From Virgibacillus sp. SK37 (GTDB lineage: Bacteria > Bacillota > Bacilli > Bacillales > Amphibacillaceae): a stretch of DNA of 64,000 nucleotides. The translations under genes were made by a program, and so were the position numbers. The stretch covers positions 791,911 through 855,910 of the forward strand of contig NZ_CP007161.1 in assembly GCF_000725285.1 (NCBI RefSeq). The letters are read 5' to 3'. Of this stretch, positions 8,742-17,175 are shown one piece after another. How positions within the stretch are numbered: position 1 is the stretch's first letter; the number at the start of each line of letters is the position of its first letter. The notes beneath the pieces are model-generated. The model searched no databases. It saw nothing but the letters and a program-made list of their open reading frames with translations, and was not told the origin of the DNA.

Positions 8742-9395
8742 TTGTATCCTACGTATATATGGCCGGGCAGACAAAATGGCGAGAGTATGAATCGATCGAT
8801 AGTAGTAACGGGAAATGGGGAAGTAGTTGTTGAGCCGAACATGGCTGTGTTTCAGCTATCGGTAATAACAGAGAGTGAATCACTAAGCCAAGCACAACAA
8901 AAAAATTCAGAAATAATGTCAAAAGTTATTCAAGCCTTAGTCGAGGCAGGTATTCCAAACGAGCAAATTCAAACCATATCGTACACTGTTGAGCCAAGGT
9001 ATGATTATGTAGAAGGTAAGCAAATCTTTAGAGGCTATGAAGTAATTAATACAATTAGTGTAAAAAATAAGCAACTTGAACAAACCGGCTATTTAATTGA
9101 CTTAGCTGTTCAGAATGGTGTGAACCGTGTCAGCAACGTTCAGTTTCAAGTGGAAGACTCCGAGAAGTTTGAGAAGCAGGCATTAAGTATCGCCCTAGAA
9201 GATGCAGTAGCTAAAGCTGGCGTATTGGCTAGGACAATGAATACTAACATTTCACCTATACCTGTAAAAATAAAGGAATGGAGAAATGAAGGACCAGTTC
9301 TATATAAAACTATGGCGGTCAGTCAGGTTCAAACACCAATAGAGCCAGGGCAGATTGTTATTCAGGCAGCTCTGGAAGCCACCTTTCACTATTAA
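8742..9395 (+). CDS. SIMPL domain protein (DUF541)
   Basis: The 217-residue protein has the SIMPL opening SIVVTGNGEVVVEPNMAVF. It continues with an alternating helix/strand body including LVEAGIPNEQIQT and the YEVINTISVKNK block, as in the YlbQ/BP26-like family. Its biochemical role is not known. The TTG at 8742 is the likely start, because TAAGGAGGG lies 8 nt before it and there is no good site in front of the internal ATG at 8787. It has no signal peptide. It lies 78 bp behind ypsA and may be in the same transcript. Confidence 0.8.
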   Translation: MYPTYIWPGRQNGESMNRSIVVTGNGEVVVEPNMAVFQLSVITESESLSQAQQKNSEIMSKVIQALVEAGIPNEQIQTISYTVEPRYDYVEGKQIFRGYEVINTISVKNKQLEQTGYLIDLAVQNGVNRVSNVQFQVEDSEKFEKQALSIALEDAVAKAGVLARTMNTNISPIPVKIKEWRNEGPVLYKTMAVSQVQTPIEPGQIVIQAALEATFHY

Positions 9396-9494
9396 TGAAT
9401 TAATATATGTTTGAGCAAACCAAGTTGATGTCGAACCAATGATAACAGCCCATAGCCGCATAAATCCATAACCGGAGGCATATAGGCTTTTAGT

Positions 9495-9650
9495 CGAGAC
9501 AGCAACGGCTGCACCCGAGACACCGAGCCTTCTATCCGCGACAGCAGCGGCTGCACCCGAGACACTAGCCCTCCACCCGCGACAGCAGCGACCGCACCCG
9601 AGACACCAATCCTATTCTCCGAGACAGCAACGAAGTACCCTCGACAATCA
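9495..9650. repeat. Array of about seven 20-21 bp GAGACA repeats
   Basis: GAGAC or GCGAC recurs at 9496, 9517, 9538, 9559, 9579, 9600 and 9621, a period of 20-21 bp. The units are of the type GAGACAGCAACGGCTGCACCC. The array is GC rich against AT-rich flanks and sits between the SIMPL gene and the minus-strand DUF1906 gene. Apart from this array and a hairpin (ATTTGTATGAATT arms at 9714-9744), I see nothing else in the 486-bp gap. Confidence 0.8.
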
Positions 9651-9750
9651 CTATCTCAACAGAGACTAAATTTACTGCAAGTCTTAAAGTGTTCCCAGAT
9701 CTTCTCCTCTTGATTTTGTATGAATTAGTTTAAATTCATACAAATCTTCA

Positions 9751-9787
9751 AAAAAGGAAGTTAACTACATAGATTCAGTTAACTTCC
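9751..9787 (-). terminator. Terminator for the minus-strand DUF1906 gene
   Basis: An 11-bp perfect stem (GGAAGTTAACT / AGTTAACTTCC) is followed, on the minus strand, by six Ts. It lies about 95 bp past the stop codon. Confidence 0.75.
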
Positions 9788-9881
9788 CCCATTCACTCAA
9801 TGGTCACTTCTTTTAGTAAGGAGTAATCTCACCAAAACCCGATCATCCATCGTTAAACAGAACGCTTGAGTTTTCTTATAT

Positions 9882-10655
9882 TTACCATAGATAATCAAAG
9901 ATTTCTTCTTTAAATAAGTTTGTATCAATTGCACAGGCATCCGCTTCAATTCCGTATTGCCATCCGTAAAGCATGCTATTTTCAGGACCTTGGGGATTAT
10001 ATTCAGGAGCGTTTTCTTTTGTGGTTATTCCCACTTGAGGAAAAGCGGTCCACACAATCATATTTTCTTGTACTTTTTTCTCTGTAGCTTTATATGCTGT
10101 CAGAAGATCACTTTCTTCATCAAATACGCCATACACCCCGGGGGAATAGGGAGAATTAGTTATCGTGTCGTACCAGCCCTCAAGAAAAGCGGTATCCACT
10201 GGAAAACTCGGCTCAATATCTACAATAAGGACAACATCATCGGGTATCTCTAAGTTTTTTGCTATTTCAATTGCTCTATTGGCATGATCTATTCCTGCTT
10301 CCTGTCCGGTAGCATCTGTTACAGCATTATAAATTGCAAGAATGTCTACATCTTTTTGATGTAATAATTCTGCCTCAGCTTTATCAATACCAACGGAAAC
10401 ACCCTCGATATCTCCAAGGTACCTTCCCCATACACTTGGTTCTCCAAAATTTTCTGCTACACATTGATACATATTTTCGTCTACCTTACTGGCTGAATCT
10501 ACTCCCCAAAAAATTTCATTACCTTCATTGCCTGATGTCTGTTCATCATCATTAGCAGTATCATCATTCTGCTTACCTGCATTCAAAATGAAAAGTGCTG
10601 ATACGGCTAGCACAGTCAGCGAGCCCAAAAATACGAGCAAGTCAAACTTCTTCAA
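9882..10655 (-). CDS. Membrane-anchored glycoside-hydrolase-like protein (DUF1906)
   Basis: A short N-terminus and one membrane helix (about residues 5-25) are followed by a low-complexity acidic linker and a domain of about 205 residues. That domain begins FWGVDSASKVDE and contains WGRYLGD, VLIVDIEP and LYGWQYGIEAD. This layout matches the DUF1906/Rv2525c-like glycoside-hydrolase-like TIM barrel family, which is thought to act on cell wall polymers outside the cell. A GTG three codons upstream overlaps the GGAGGTGG ribosome binding site, so the TTG at 10655 (8 nt from GGAGG) is preferred. Confidence 0.75.
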   Translation of the reverse strand: MKKFDLLVFLGSLTVLAVSALFILNAGKQNDDTANDDEQTSGNEGNEIFWGVDSASKVDENMYQCVAENFGEPSVWGRYLGDIEGVSVGIDKAEAELLHQKDVDILAIYNAVTDATGQEAGIDHANRAIEIAKNLEIPDDVVLIVDIEPSFPVDTAFLEGWYDTITNSPYSPGVYGVFDEESDLLTAYKATEKKVQENMIVWTAFPQVGITTKENAPEYNPQGPENSMLYGWQYGIEADACAIDTNLFKEEIFDYLW

Positions 10656-10751
10656 CTTCTCCACCTCCCATTATTGCAGTATATGGGAGAATGGAATTAC
10701 TTGTTTGGACGATAAGCAGATGGAAAAAGTCTGACCTAGAGAACGGACAGA

Positions 10752-11021
10752 CTAGAAGAGGTGTTTTTTCAGTTCTTTACTACTTGAAATAATGGCAGTA
10801 ATCAATAATGCGATCGCCGCCCCGATAAACAATGCAAAGCCAATGATGCCGATTCCCTCAAGATCATCGATAATAAATGCGATTATTATCAATATCATAC
10901 TAATGAAAATAACTGAAATAGGAATGAGATATGCCAGTGGTGATTTTGACCGACCAAAAAACCAATTTAAACTAGTAAGAAGGATAAAGGTTAGTGGCGC
11001 AATTATAAAAAATACTGTCAT
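10752..11021 (-). CDS. YesK-like small membrane protein
   Basis: The 89-residue protein consists of three hydrophobic segments (about residues 3-18, 30-50 and 58-80) and a short Lys-rich cytoplasmic end (SSSKELKKH). This topology resembles the YesK family of Bacillus. AAAGGAGC precedes the ATG. The next gene on this strand starts 96 bp downstream, so the two may be co-transcribed. Function is unknown. Confidence 0.7.
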   Translation of the reverse strand: MTVFFIIAPLTFILLTSLNWFFGRSKSPLAYLIPISVIFISMILIIIAFIIDDLEGIGIIGFALFIGAAIALLITAIISSSKELKKHLF

Positions 11022-11187
11022 TTTTTGAGCTCCTTTAATAATGATTACGGATTATAACTACATTATAAGCCAAGTTCGTAAGATAACATATGAAAAACCT
11101 TTTACAAATAAGGGAAATAAAGTTTTACATAATACTCCCGCTATAAAGGAAAATTCTGATATTATAGTTGTAAATGGGGGAGACGAA

Positions 11188-11673
11188 ATGAAATTTCTAA
11201 TTAGAAAAATGAAGCAGGATGATATTTTAGAAGTACAACATGTTGCTGAAACAAGCTGGCATGCAACATATGATGGAATTATACCGAGGAACATTCAAGA
11301 TAACTTTTTAAAACATGCATACAGTGAAGAAATGCTCCAACAACGAATCGAAATATCAACAATTATTGTTGCTGAAGTAGGCGGGAAAGTAGTTGGCTTT
11401 GCTAATTTCTCTTCTGTTTCTAACGAAGGAGTAGCAGAGCTGGGTGCAATTTATTTACTCCCTGAATATCAAGGTGATTCCATTGGCACAGCCCTTCTTA
11501 AAAAGGGAATAACCTATTTACCTGAGGTGAAAAAGATCTTTATTAATGTAGAAAAAGATAATGAAATAGGTAAGAAATTTTACAAAGCAAAAGGGTTTGA
11601 AATGATCTCTACCTTCGATGAGAATTTTGATGGCCATATTTTGAAAACTATTCGCATGGAATTAACAGTTTAA
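11188..11673 (+). CDS. GNAT family N-acetyltransferase
   Basis: This 161-residue protein opens with FLIRKMKQDDILEV, has the central strand pair VVGFANFS and a clear acetyl-CoA motif (LGAIYLLPEYQGDSIGTALL), and ends with the FYKAKGFE motif. It should transfer an acetyl group to a small molecule or protein N-terminus; the substrate is unknown. The ATG at 11188 follows GGGGGAG. The frame continues 49 codons upstream without a start preceded by a ribosome binding site. It begins a run of seven closely packed genes to 14464. Confidence 0.85.
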   Translation: MKFLIRKMKQDDILEVQHVAETSWHATYDGIIPRNIQDNFLKHAYSEEMLQQRIEISTIIVAEVGGKVVGFANFSSVSNEGVAELGAIYLLPEYQGDSIGTALLKKGITYLPEVKKIFINVEKDNEIGKKFYKAKGFEMISTFDENFDGHILKTIRMELTV

Positions 11674-11685
11674 AGGAGCAGGGTA

Positions 11686-12111
11686 ATGACGTATTATGGC
11701 AGGCCGAAAACTGGGTTTCTACTCATTTTAATACTAGTCACTTTGATTCTAATTGATATAAGTTCATATTTTCTTATTGGTACGGTGCTTCTATTTGCTG
11801 CTAGTTTATGTCGCATGCAGTTAATATTGGACACAGAAATCTTTTATAGATTAACACTATTTAATTTTCTTATTAGAGAAGTAACGATTTCTCCAAAAGA
11901 AATGAAGGAGATACAATTTAAGCGTGTTGGTTGGAAGAAGAGAGGGGCTGCAATATTACGAGAAAAGGGGTTTCCTATCCATATTAATAACTATAACTCG
12001 CAGAAAGTATTTGATGATTTACATAATTATGCTGGTAGATATTCTATCCCTGTAACCAGTACAAAAGAATACGATCATTTAATAGAAAGGAAAGCAAGCA
12101 ATGGAAATTAA
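11686..12111 (+). CDS. Two-helix membrane protein with a PH-like cytoplasmic part (possible EbsA family)
   Basis: The 141-residue protein has two close hydrophobic helices (about residues 11-27 and 29-45) followed by a soluble region of about 95 residues of alternating strands. This layout is common in bacterial PH-domain membrane proteins, and it may be the EbsA family. AAAGGAGC precedes the ATG, and the 3' end overlaps the next gene by 11 bp, which shows translational coupling. I am sure of the gene but not of the family. Confidence 0.65.
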   Translation: MTYYGRPKTGFLLILILVTLILIDISSYFLIGTVLLFAASLCRMQLILDTEIFYRLTLFNFLIREVTISPKEMKEIQFKRVGWKKRGAAILREKGFPIHINNYNSQKVFDDLHNYAGRYSIPVTSTKEYDHLIERKASNGN

Positions 12112-12565
12112 AAGAATAAAAGATCTGGAAGATGCCCCAATGAATTTGTTGCTTCTTGCAGATCCTTCCTTAAAACTGGTAGAGGATTATCTTGCTAGAG
12201 GGGAATGTTACGTTGCATTTGAAGGTGAATCTATAGTAGGTGTATATGTTCTTCTTCCAAGAGGACTTCGTTTTATTGAACTGGTTAACATTGCTGTTAA
12301 GGAAAATATGCAAGGAAAAGGCATCGGTAGAAAAATGATTTTACATGCCATTGAAAATTCAAAAGAAAAAGGTTATGACGTGATCCAAATTGGTACTGGG
12401 AATTCCAGCATTGGACAACTTGCATTGTATCAGAAATGTGGTTTTCGCATTATCGGTGTTAGAAAGGATTATTTTACTGATCATTATGATGAAGAAATTA
12501 TTGAAAATGGTATCAGGTGTAGAGATATGCTTCGTCTAGAAAAAAACTTGGAGAAAGAAGGCTAA
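12101..12565 (+). CDS. GNAT family N-acetyltransferase
   Basis: The 154-residue protein has the acetyl-CoA motif NIAVKENMQGKGIGRKMI and the closing LYQKCGFRIIGVRKDYF block. It starts inside the end of the preceding membrane protein gene and ends 3 bp before the racemase gene, so it is part of the same transcript. The substrate is not evident; the long RKDYF tail resembles acetyltransferases annotated YesJ/YvbK-like. Confidence 0.85.
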   Translation: MEIKRIKDLEDAPMNLLLLADPSLKLVEDYLARGECYVAFEGESIVGVYVLLPRGLRFIELVNIAVKENMQGKGIGRKMILHAIENSKEKGYDVIQIGTGNSSIGQLALYQKCGFRIIGVRKDYFTDHYDEEIIENGIRCRDMLRLEKNLEKEG

Positions 12566-12568
12566 TGA

Positions 12569-13279
12569 ATGAAACGAATTGGACTTCTTGGAGGTATGAG
12601 TTGGGAATCGACTTCTGAATATTATCGGTTAATTAACCAAGGAATACAGCGACAGCTTGGTGGGTTGCACTCAGCTGAATGCATTTTGAATAGTGTTAAC
12701 TTCGCTGAGATAGAGAGATATCAATCGTTAAATGAATGGGAGAAAGCAGCGGAGGTTTTGGGTGATGCTGCAGCCAGATTAGAAATGGCTGGTGCTGCCT
12801 TTATTGTCATTTGCTCAAACACCATGCATAAGATCGCTCAAGATATAGAAAAATTTATCAGTATTCCTATTTTACATATTGCCGAAGCAACTGTTACCCG
12901 AATAAAACAGCAGGAGATAAAAAATATAGGCTTATTAGGAACTGCATATACAATGGAGCAGGACTTTTATAAGGGCACATTACGATCACACGGTATGAAT
13001 GTAATGATACCAGGTCAAACAGAACGTAAAAAAATAAATCAAATTATATTTGAACAGCTCTGTCTCGGCCGACTGCTCCCAGAGTCACGTGCTTTTTTTC
13101 ATGAGGTAATTAAAAAGTTAATAGAGCAAGGTGCAGAAGGTATTATATTAGGTTGTACAGAAATTAGGCTTTTGGTGAAACAAGAAGATGTTGCTCTGCC
13201 TTTATTTGATACGACAAACATTCATGCCATGGAAGCTGTGAAAATTTCATTAGGGGAAGAGGCGACGAAGATTGAATGA
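12569..13279 (+). CDS. Aspartate/glutamate racemase family protein
   Basis: The 236-residue protein starts IGLLGGMSWESTSEYY, the standard opening of RacD/YgeA-type racemases. It holds both expected catalytic cysteines, in CSNTMH and in GCTEI. The enzyme inverts the alpha carbon of aspartate or a related acidic amino acid by a two-base mechanism without cofactor. D-Asp or D-Glu could feed peptidoglycan or spore wall. It is translationally linked to its neighbours, 3 bp after the GNAT gene and overlapping the next gene. Confidence 0.9.
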   Translation: MKRIGLLGGMSWESTSEYYRLINQGIQRQLGGLHSAECILNSVNFAEIERYQSLNEWEKAAEVLGDAAARLEMAGAAFIVICSNTMHKIAQDIEKFISIPILHIAEATVTRIKQQEIKNIGLLGTAYTMEQDFYKGTLRSHGMNVMIPGQTERKKINQIIFEQLCLGRLLPESRAFFHEVIKKLIEQGAEGIILGCTEIRLLVKQEDVALPLFDTTNIHAMEAVKISLGEEATKIE

Positions 13280-13688
13280 AAAGCTGTTAAGAGTGGGAAC
13301 AATCTACTTACCTGTGCGTCACCTTGAAGAGGCAGCGCCGTGGTATGTCGAAAAGTTAGGGGCTAAAATAAATTATCAGGATAAAGAAAAGGCTATTCTA
13401 GAGCTTGCTGATCAAAGTTTTTTTCTCGTAAAAGCAAAGGAAGGAGAAACAGCCAATTTTAATGCAGCTAATGGAAAAGAATGTTTTTCTCTTACCTTCG
13501 AGGTAGATGGTTTAGAAGAATTAAAAATCCTACATAAAGATTTAAAACAAAAAGCTGTACAGGTTGGAGATATAGAAGACAGAGGGCATGCAGGAAGGAA
13601 CTTTGTATTTACCGATCTGGATGGTAATAAGTTTGATGTTTGGAGTGAGTTAAGTCCTACCTTCAAACAAAGGATGAAGGAGCAATAA
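13272..13688 (+). CDS. VOC (glyoxalase/bleomycin resistance) superfamily protein
   Basis: The 138-residue protein begins with VGTIYLPVRHLEEAAPWYVEKLG and ends with the FTDLDGNKFDVW block, the two signatures of a single-unit VOC domain. The start is a TTG overlapping the racemase gene by 8 bp; the nearby ATG is out of frame. VOC proteins include dioxygenases, isomerases and drug-binding proteins, so the reaction cannot be assigned. Translation is probably coupled to the racemase gene. Confidence 0.8.
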   Translation: MNEKLLRVGTIYLPVRHLEEAAPWYVEKLGAKINYQDKEKAILELADQSFFLVKAKEGETANFNAANGKECFSLTFEVDGLEELKILHKDLKQKAVQVGDIEDRGHAGRNFVFTDLDGNKFDVWSELSPTFKQRMKEQ

Positions 13689-13689
13689 T

Positions 13690-14040
13690 ATGTTGCATAA
13701 AATGAAATTAAATGAACGCCCTTTTACTGATATGAAATCAGGCAAAAAGACAATTGAAGTTCGCTTAAATGATCCTAAAAGACAGGAATTATCTATAGGG
13801 GATAGGATTGAGTTTAGGAAACTGCCTGAGTTGAAAGAAAAGATAGTAGTTCAAGTGATTAGTCTGGAGACTTTTGCTACGTTCGAAGCGATGTATTTAG
13901 CGATACCAACTCAACACTTTGGGGATGAAGGTGGTTCTTTAAGTGAAATGGTGGAAGCTACTTATGAAATCTATTCCCTGAGTCAGGAAGAGAAATGGGG
14001 AACACTTGCAATCGGGGTGAAATTAATAAAAGAAAGGTGA
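13690..14040 (+). CDS. ASCH domain protein
   Basis: The 116-residue protein has the ASCH hallmark near its start (LNERPFTDMKSGKKTIEVRLND), then IGDRIEFR and a closing GTLAIGVKL strand. ASCH domains bind RNA or nucleosides; some family members hydrolyse N4-acetylcytidine. It starts 1 bp after the VOC stop and belongs to the same operon. Confidence 0.85.
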   Translation: MLHKMKLNERPFTDMKSGKKTIEVRLNDPKRQELSIGDRIEFRKLPELKEKIVVQVISLETFATFEAMYLAIPTQHFGDEGGSLSEMVEATYEIYSLSQEEKWGTLAIGVKLIKER

Positions 14041-14047
14041 ATTTCGT

Positions 14048-14464
14048 ATGGAGAGGAGTTCTAGTCGTAAATCGAAGATCTCTATTCGTCCTTATGAGCC
14101 AAAGGACTTTGATTCTATTAATCAACTCAACAAGTTAGAAGAGTGGGGCAATCTTGTAGCAAATTCGGATGAATTAGAAAAAGCCTGGTCTCATTCAAAT
14201 GTGACTTATATTGCTGAACTGGATGGTGAAATAGTTGGCTATGTACGCGGGTTGACAGATGAATATATAACTCTTTTTATTTGTGAACTATTAATAAAAA
14301 AGGAACACAGGGGAAAAGGGATGGGTAAGGAATTATTAAATTATGTCCACCAATTATATCCGAAAACAAGAATGGAATTGTTGGCAAGCAGCACTTCCCG
14401 CACGTTCTATGAACAAAAACAATTTCGCCCTTTTTATGGTTATAGAAAAACAATTTCGGAATAG
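14048..14464 (+). CDS. GNAT family N-acetyltransferase
   Basis: The 138-residue protein has ISIRPYEPKDFDSI at the N-terminus, the acetyl-CoA loop IKKEHRGKGMGKELL and the end SSTSRTFYEQKQF. It is the third acetyltransferase in this compact group (11188-14464) and the last gene before the 21-bp repeat array. Its substrate is unknown. Confidence 0.85.
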   Translation: MERSSSRKSKISIRPYEPKDFDSINQLNKLEEWGNLVANSDELEKAWSHSNVTYIAELDGEIVGYVRGLTDEYITLFICELLIKKEHRGKGMGKELLNYVHQLYPKTRMELLASSTSRTFYEQKQFRPFYGYRKTISE

Positions 14465-14500
14465 GGAAGGGTAACATCCCTCTGGTTGAGACAAAATACC

Positions 14501-14718
14501 GAGACAACAGCGTGCGCACCCGAGACAGCAGCCCGCCCATCCGAGACAACAGCAAGCTCATTCGAGACAGCAGGGCGCCCATCCGAGACAACAGGGCGCC
14601 CATCCGAGACAACAGCGTGCGCACCCGAGACAGCAGCCCGCCCATCCGAGACAACAGCAAGCTCATTCGAGACAACATCGCGCCAATCCGAGACAGCCGC
14701 ATGCCTGTCCGAGACACG
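14501..14718. repeat. Ten perfect-period 21-bp GAGACA repeats
   Basis: GAGACA occurs every 21 bp without exception from 14501 to 14711. Units differ mainly in the last 11 bases. Units 1-3 and 6-8 carry the same three variants in the same order (GCGTGCGCACCC, GCCCGCCCATCC and GCAAGCTCATTC types), which shows that a three-unit block was duplicated. Frames of 80-146 codons run through it in several phases with seven-residue repeats, but none has a ribosome binding site or a sensible composition. The core is shared with the array at 9495. Confidence 0.85.
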
Positions 14719-14772
14719 TATAATGCAACCTGTCCCTTTTCAATGAACTACTAACAAATCAGGAGGTCATTT

Positions 14773-15804
14773 ATGATATTTCGTATTTTGCAGAAAGCGA
14801 TGAAGATGAATGTGAAAGCAACGATATTTATAGGTTTACTCATCTTTGTTCTACTTTCCGCCAAAGCAATTCAGGTAATAGAACCACAAACATTTACCAG
14901 CTATTTCTCTGCCCTGTGGTGGGTTATGACGAGTGTAACCACGGTAGGATATGGGGATATTTCTCCTGTGACAGCAGGTGGGCAACTGTTTGCTATGGTA
15001 ATTGTATACATTGTCGGTATAGGCATAATGGGGGTAGCTGTAGGTTATGTCGTGGATGTGTATGTAGAATTTAAAAATAAGAAGGAGAGTGGGAAATTGG
15101 CTTTTAAAGGAAAAGATCATTTTGTCATTATTAATTACACAAGACGTTCCAAGGAAACCATACAAGAATTACTAAATATGCATGAAGATAAACAAATCGT
15201 TCTTATAGATGAAGATATAGAAAAAGTTCCCTTTGTCCACGAGCATGTACATTTTGTTCATGGGGAGCCTGCAGATATACATACACTTGAAAAAGCAAAT
15301 ATAGCTCATTCCACTTCTGTTATGATTTTTTCTTCAGATGGTGTTCCAAATGCTTCTTTTGCAGATGGCCAAACTTTGCTCGTCGCTACTTCCGTTGAAG
15401 ACTATTCTCGGAAAATAAACAAATCCATTTACACGATTGTAGAGGTGACTAGCGAAAAGCATATTGCAAGTTTTGTTCACGGCGGGGTGGATGAATTTAT
15501 TACACCTAACCAAACAAGTGCCAGATTGATAGCCAAAAGTGGAACATATAAAGGAATAAGCGAGGTTTTCAGACAGTTGACCTCTTCTAATTATGGGGAA
15601 GATATTTTTACGATTACTCCTCAGCCTTCATGGGAGACATTTGGCGATGCGTGTCATTCTTTGCATAAAATGGGAGCAACGTTATTGTCTGTAGATAATA
15701 ACTTAGATATCGCTGCTAAATCTTCTGAAAAGCTTCCACGGCAAGCAAAACTGTTAATTGTTTGTAAGAGTGAGATCTATGAACAAATAAAGAAATCAAG
15801 CTAA
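14773..15804 (+). CDS. Potassium channel with TrkA-N (RCK) domain, YugO-like
   Basis: The 343-residue protein has two membrane helices (about residues 15-33 and 72-98) flanking a pore loop with the K+ selectivity filter TVGYGD at residues 57-62. After about residue 110 comes a Rossmann-like TrkA-N domain (HFVIINYTRRSKETI) that should bind a nucleotide or ligand and gate the pore. The order and length match Bacillus YugO, a K+ channel involved in biofilm signalling. GGAGG lies before the ATG. A small membrane protein gene follows 27 bp later. Confidence 0.9.
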   Translation: MIFRILQKAMKMNVKATIFIGLLIFVLLSAKAIQVIEPQTFTSYFSALWWVMTSVTTVGYGDISPVTAGGQLFAMVIVYIVGIGIMGVAVGYVVDVYVEFKNKKESGKLAFKGKDHFVIINYTRRSKETIQELLNMHEDKQIVLIDEDIEKVPFVHEHVHFVHGEPADIHTLEKANIAHSTSVMIFSSDGVPNASFADGQTLLVATSVEDYSRKINKSIYTIVEVTSEKHIASFVHGGVDEFITPNQTSARLIAKSGTYKGISEVFRQLTSSNYGEDIFTITPQPSWETFGDACHSLHKMGATLLSVDNNLDIAAKSSEKLPRQAKLLIVCKSEIYEQIKKSS

Positions 15805-15831
15805 TAACCATGAAGGAAAAGGTGTGAGCTG

Positions 15832-16119
15832 ATGAGGGTGGTCTTGGACTTAATACGAATTATTGTTATTTTTACGCTTGGTGGAGGAATCGCCTGGTAC
15901 ATATTAGGGCAAGTATATACAAATAATGGTATTGAACAAAAGGATCAATGGTATGGGATCGTTGGTATTTATATTTTGTTATTTGTTTACTATCGAAATA
16001 GACTGCAATTCACTGGTTGGTATAAAGGTAAAAGAAGCAATAAGTTGTCTAAAGCAAGTACATGGTATTTAATAATTATTGCGGTACTGTGTATAGGAGC
16101 CCCTTTTTTATTTTCATAA
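15832..16119 (+). CDS. Small membrane protein downstream of the K+ channel
   Basis: The 95-residue protein has three hydrophobic helices (about residues 5-25, 42-55 and 76-94) separated by a basic YKGKRSNK loop. I do not recognise it. Its position 27 bp behind the channel gene suggests co-transcription. AAGGTGTGAGCTG in front of the ATG is a modest binding site. Confidence 0.7.
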   Translation: MRVVLDLIRIIVIFTLGGGIAWYILGQVYTNNGIEQKDQWYGIVGIYILLFVYYRNRLQFTGWYKGKRSNKLSKASTWYLIIIAVLCIGAPFLFS

Positions 16120-16256
16120 TAAGCCCTTAAAGATTTATTAACGGAAGTAATGTCTAGCTTGTACGGACAGTTGCGCTTTTCTCAAGTAGATTGTTTAATG
16201 TTGTCTAGTTAAAGGGAATATATAAATAACTCAAGAATGAATTGGAGGAACAATGA

Positions 16257-16364
16257 ATGGGACGCTTAATCAAAAGACTAATTAGATACGGGCCAGTCAT
16301 CTATCCGATCGTTAGAAAGTTTCTTAACAAACGAAAAAATAGTAAAAATTATAATCGGACCTAA
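16257..16364 (+). CDS. Very small basic protein, 35 aa
   Basis: TTGGAGG precedes an ATG that opens a 35-codon frame starting MGRLIKRLIRYGPVIYPIVRKF and ending in a run of Lys, Asn and Arg. It is strongly basic and amphipathic. A perfect terminator follows 5 bp after the stop codon. Similar short proteins are found in Bacillaceae, but I cannot name a function. The pairing of site, frame and terminator makes it likely to be real. Confidence 0.65.
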   Translation: MGRLIKRLIRYGPVIYPIVRKFLNKRKNSKNYNRT

Positions 16365-16369
16365 TAATA

Positions 16370-16412
16370 GGCAAAATGAAATCGGCATTAGGCTGTTTCA
16401 TTTTGCCTTTTT
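16370..16412 (+). terminator. Terminator of the 35-aa gene
   Basis: A 12-bp perfect stem (GGCAAAATGAAA / TTTCATTTTGCC) is followed by five Ts. Confidence 0.9.
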
Positions 16413-16625
16413 ATATTGGTCGATGGTCTATGATCACCAAGGCACTGAAAAGGGGGATTTATAGCTAAAGTGTATTTTTCCCAACAGTTATTTTGCAGAA
16501 ATACACCAAATGTACATAAAAAAATACCTTTATTATGAAACTTTTTTGTCTATTCTCCAAACTACTAAAGGAAAATGCTTGGTAAATAGCGAATATAATA
16601 GATTAGAAAATAGGAGGATTTGACG

Positions 16626-17129
16626 ATGCTGATTAAACGATTGAAGCCTGCAGATGCAGCAAGCTATTGGAATTTAAGATTGGAAGCTTTGAAGAGACAT
16701 CCAGAAGCATTCTTAACTAGTTATGAAGAGGCAGTTCAGCGAGAAAACCCATTGCAAGGCGTTGCTGCCAATCTGGAAAAGGAAGAGAATTACACATTTG
16801 GAGCGTTTGAGAATGGAAGTCTCATTGGAATGGTAACTTTATTAATTGAAACAAGAGAGAAAATAAAGCACAAAGCAAATCTGTTTGCAATGTATGTCTC
16901 CACGGAAGAACGCGGCAAGGGTATAGGAAGAGCCCTTCTGCAAGAGGCAATAGAAAAGGCACAAGCATTAAGAGAAATTGAACAAATTATCCTTAGTGTA
17001 GTAAAAACAAATACGAGGGCAAGTCGCCTTTATCAAAATATGGGTTTTCGTTCTTTTGGAACAGAGACCAAGGCACTTAAGTTGGAAGATGTGTACTATG
17101 ATGAAGAATATATGGTATTGTTCATCTAG
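16626..17129 (+). CDS. GNAT family N-acetyltransferase
   Basis: The 167-residue protein begins LIKRLKPADAASYWNLRLEALKRHPEAF and has the motif FAMYVSTEERGKGIGRALL and the end SRLYQNMGF. It is an independent acetyltransferase gene, 47 bp before the AraC regulator. The ATG at 16626 is 8 nt from AGGAGG; a TTG two codons upstream would be too close to the site. Confidence 0.85.
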   Translation: MLIKRLKPADAASYWNLRLEALKRHPEAFLTSYEEAVQRENPLQGVAANLEKEENYTFGAFENGSLIGMVTLLIETREKIKHKANLFAMYVSTEERGKGIGRALLQEAIEKAQALREIEQIILSVVKTNTRASRLYQNMGFRSFGTETKALKLEDVYYDEEYMVLFI

Positions 17130-17175
17130 TAAGTTTTGTATTTTAGCTGATTGACTAAGATTAGGAGTTTTTTAA

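Noticed and set aside
11041-11187. 49-residue extension of the first GNAT
   Set aside because: The family start and a GGGGGAG site both point to 11188.
14501-14718. CRISPR-like appearance of the GAGACA array
   Set aside because: The whole 21-bp unit repeats, there are no unique spacers of 30 bp or more, and no cas genes are present.
14486-14754. Reading frames with seven-residue repeats through the 21-bp array, on both strands
   Set aside because: A 21-bp period leaves several frames open at once by necessity. None has a ribosome binding site or a conserved product.
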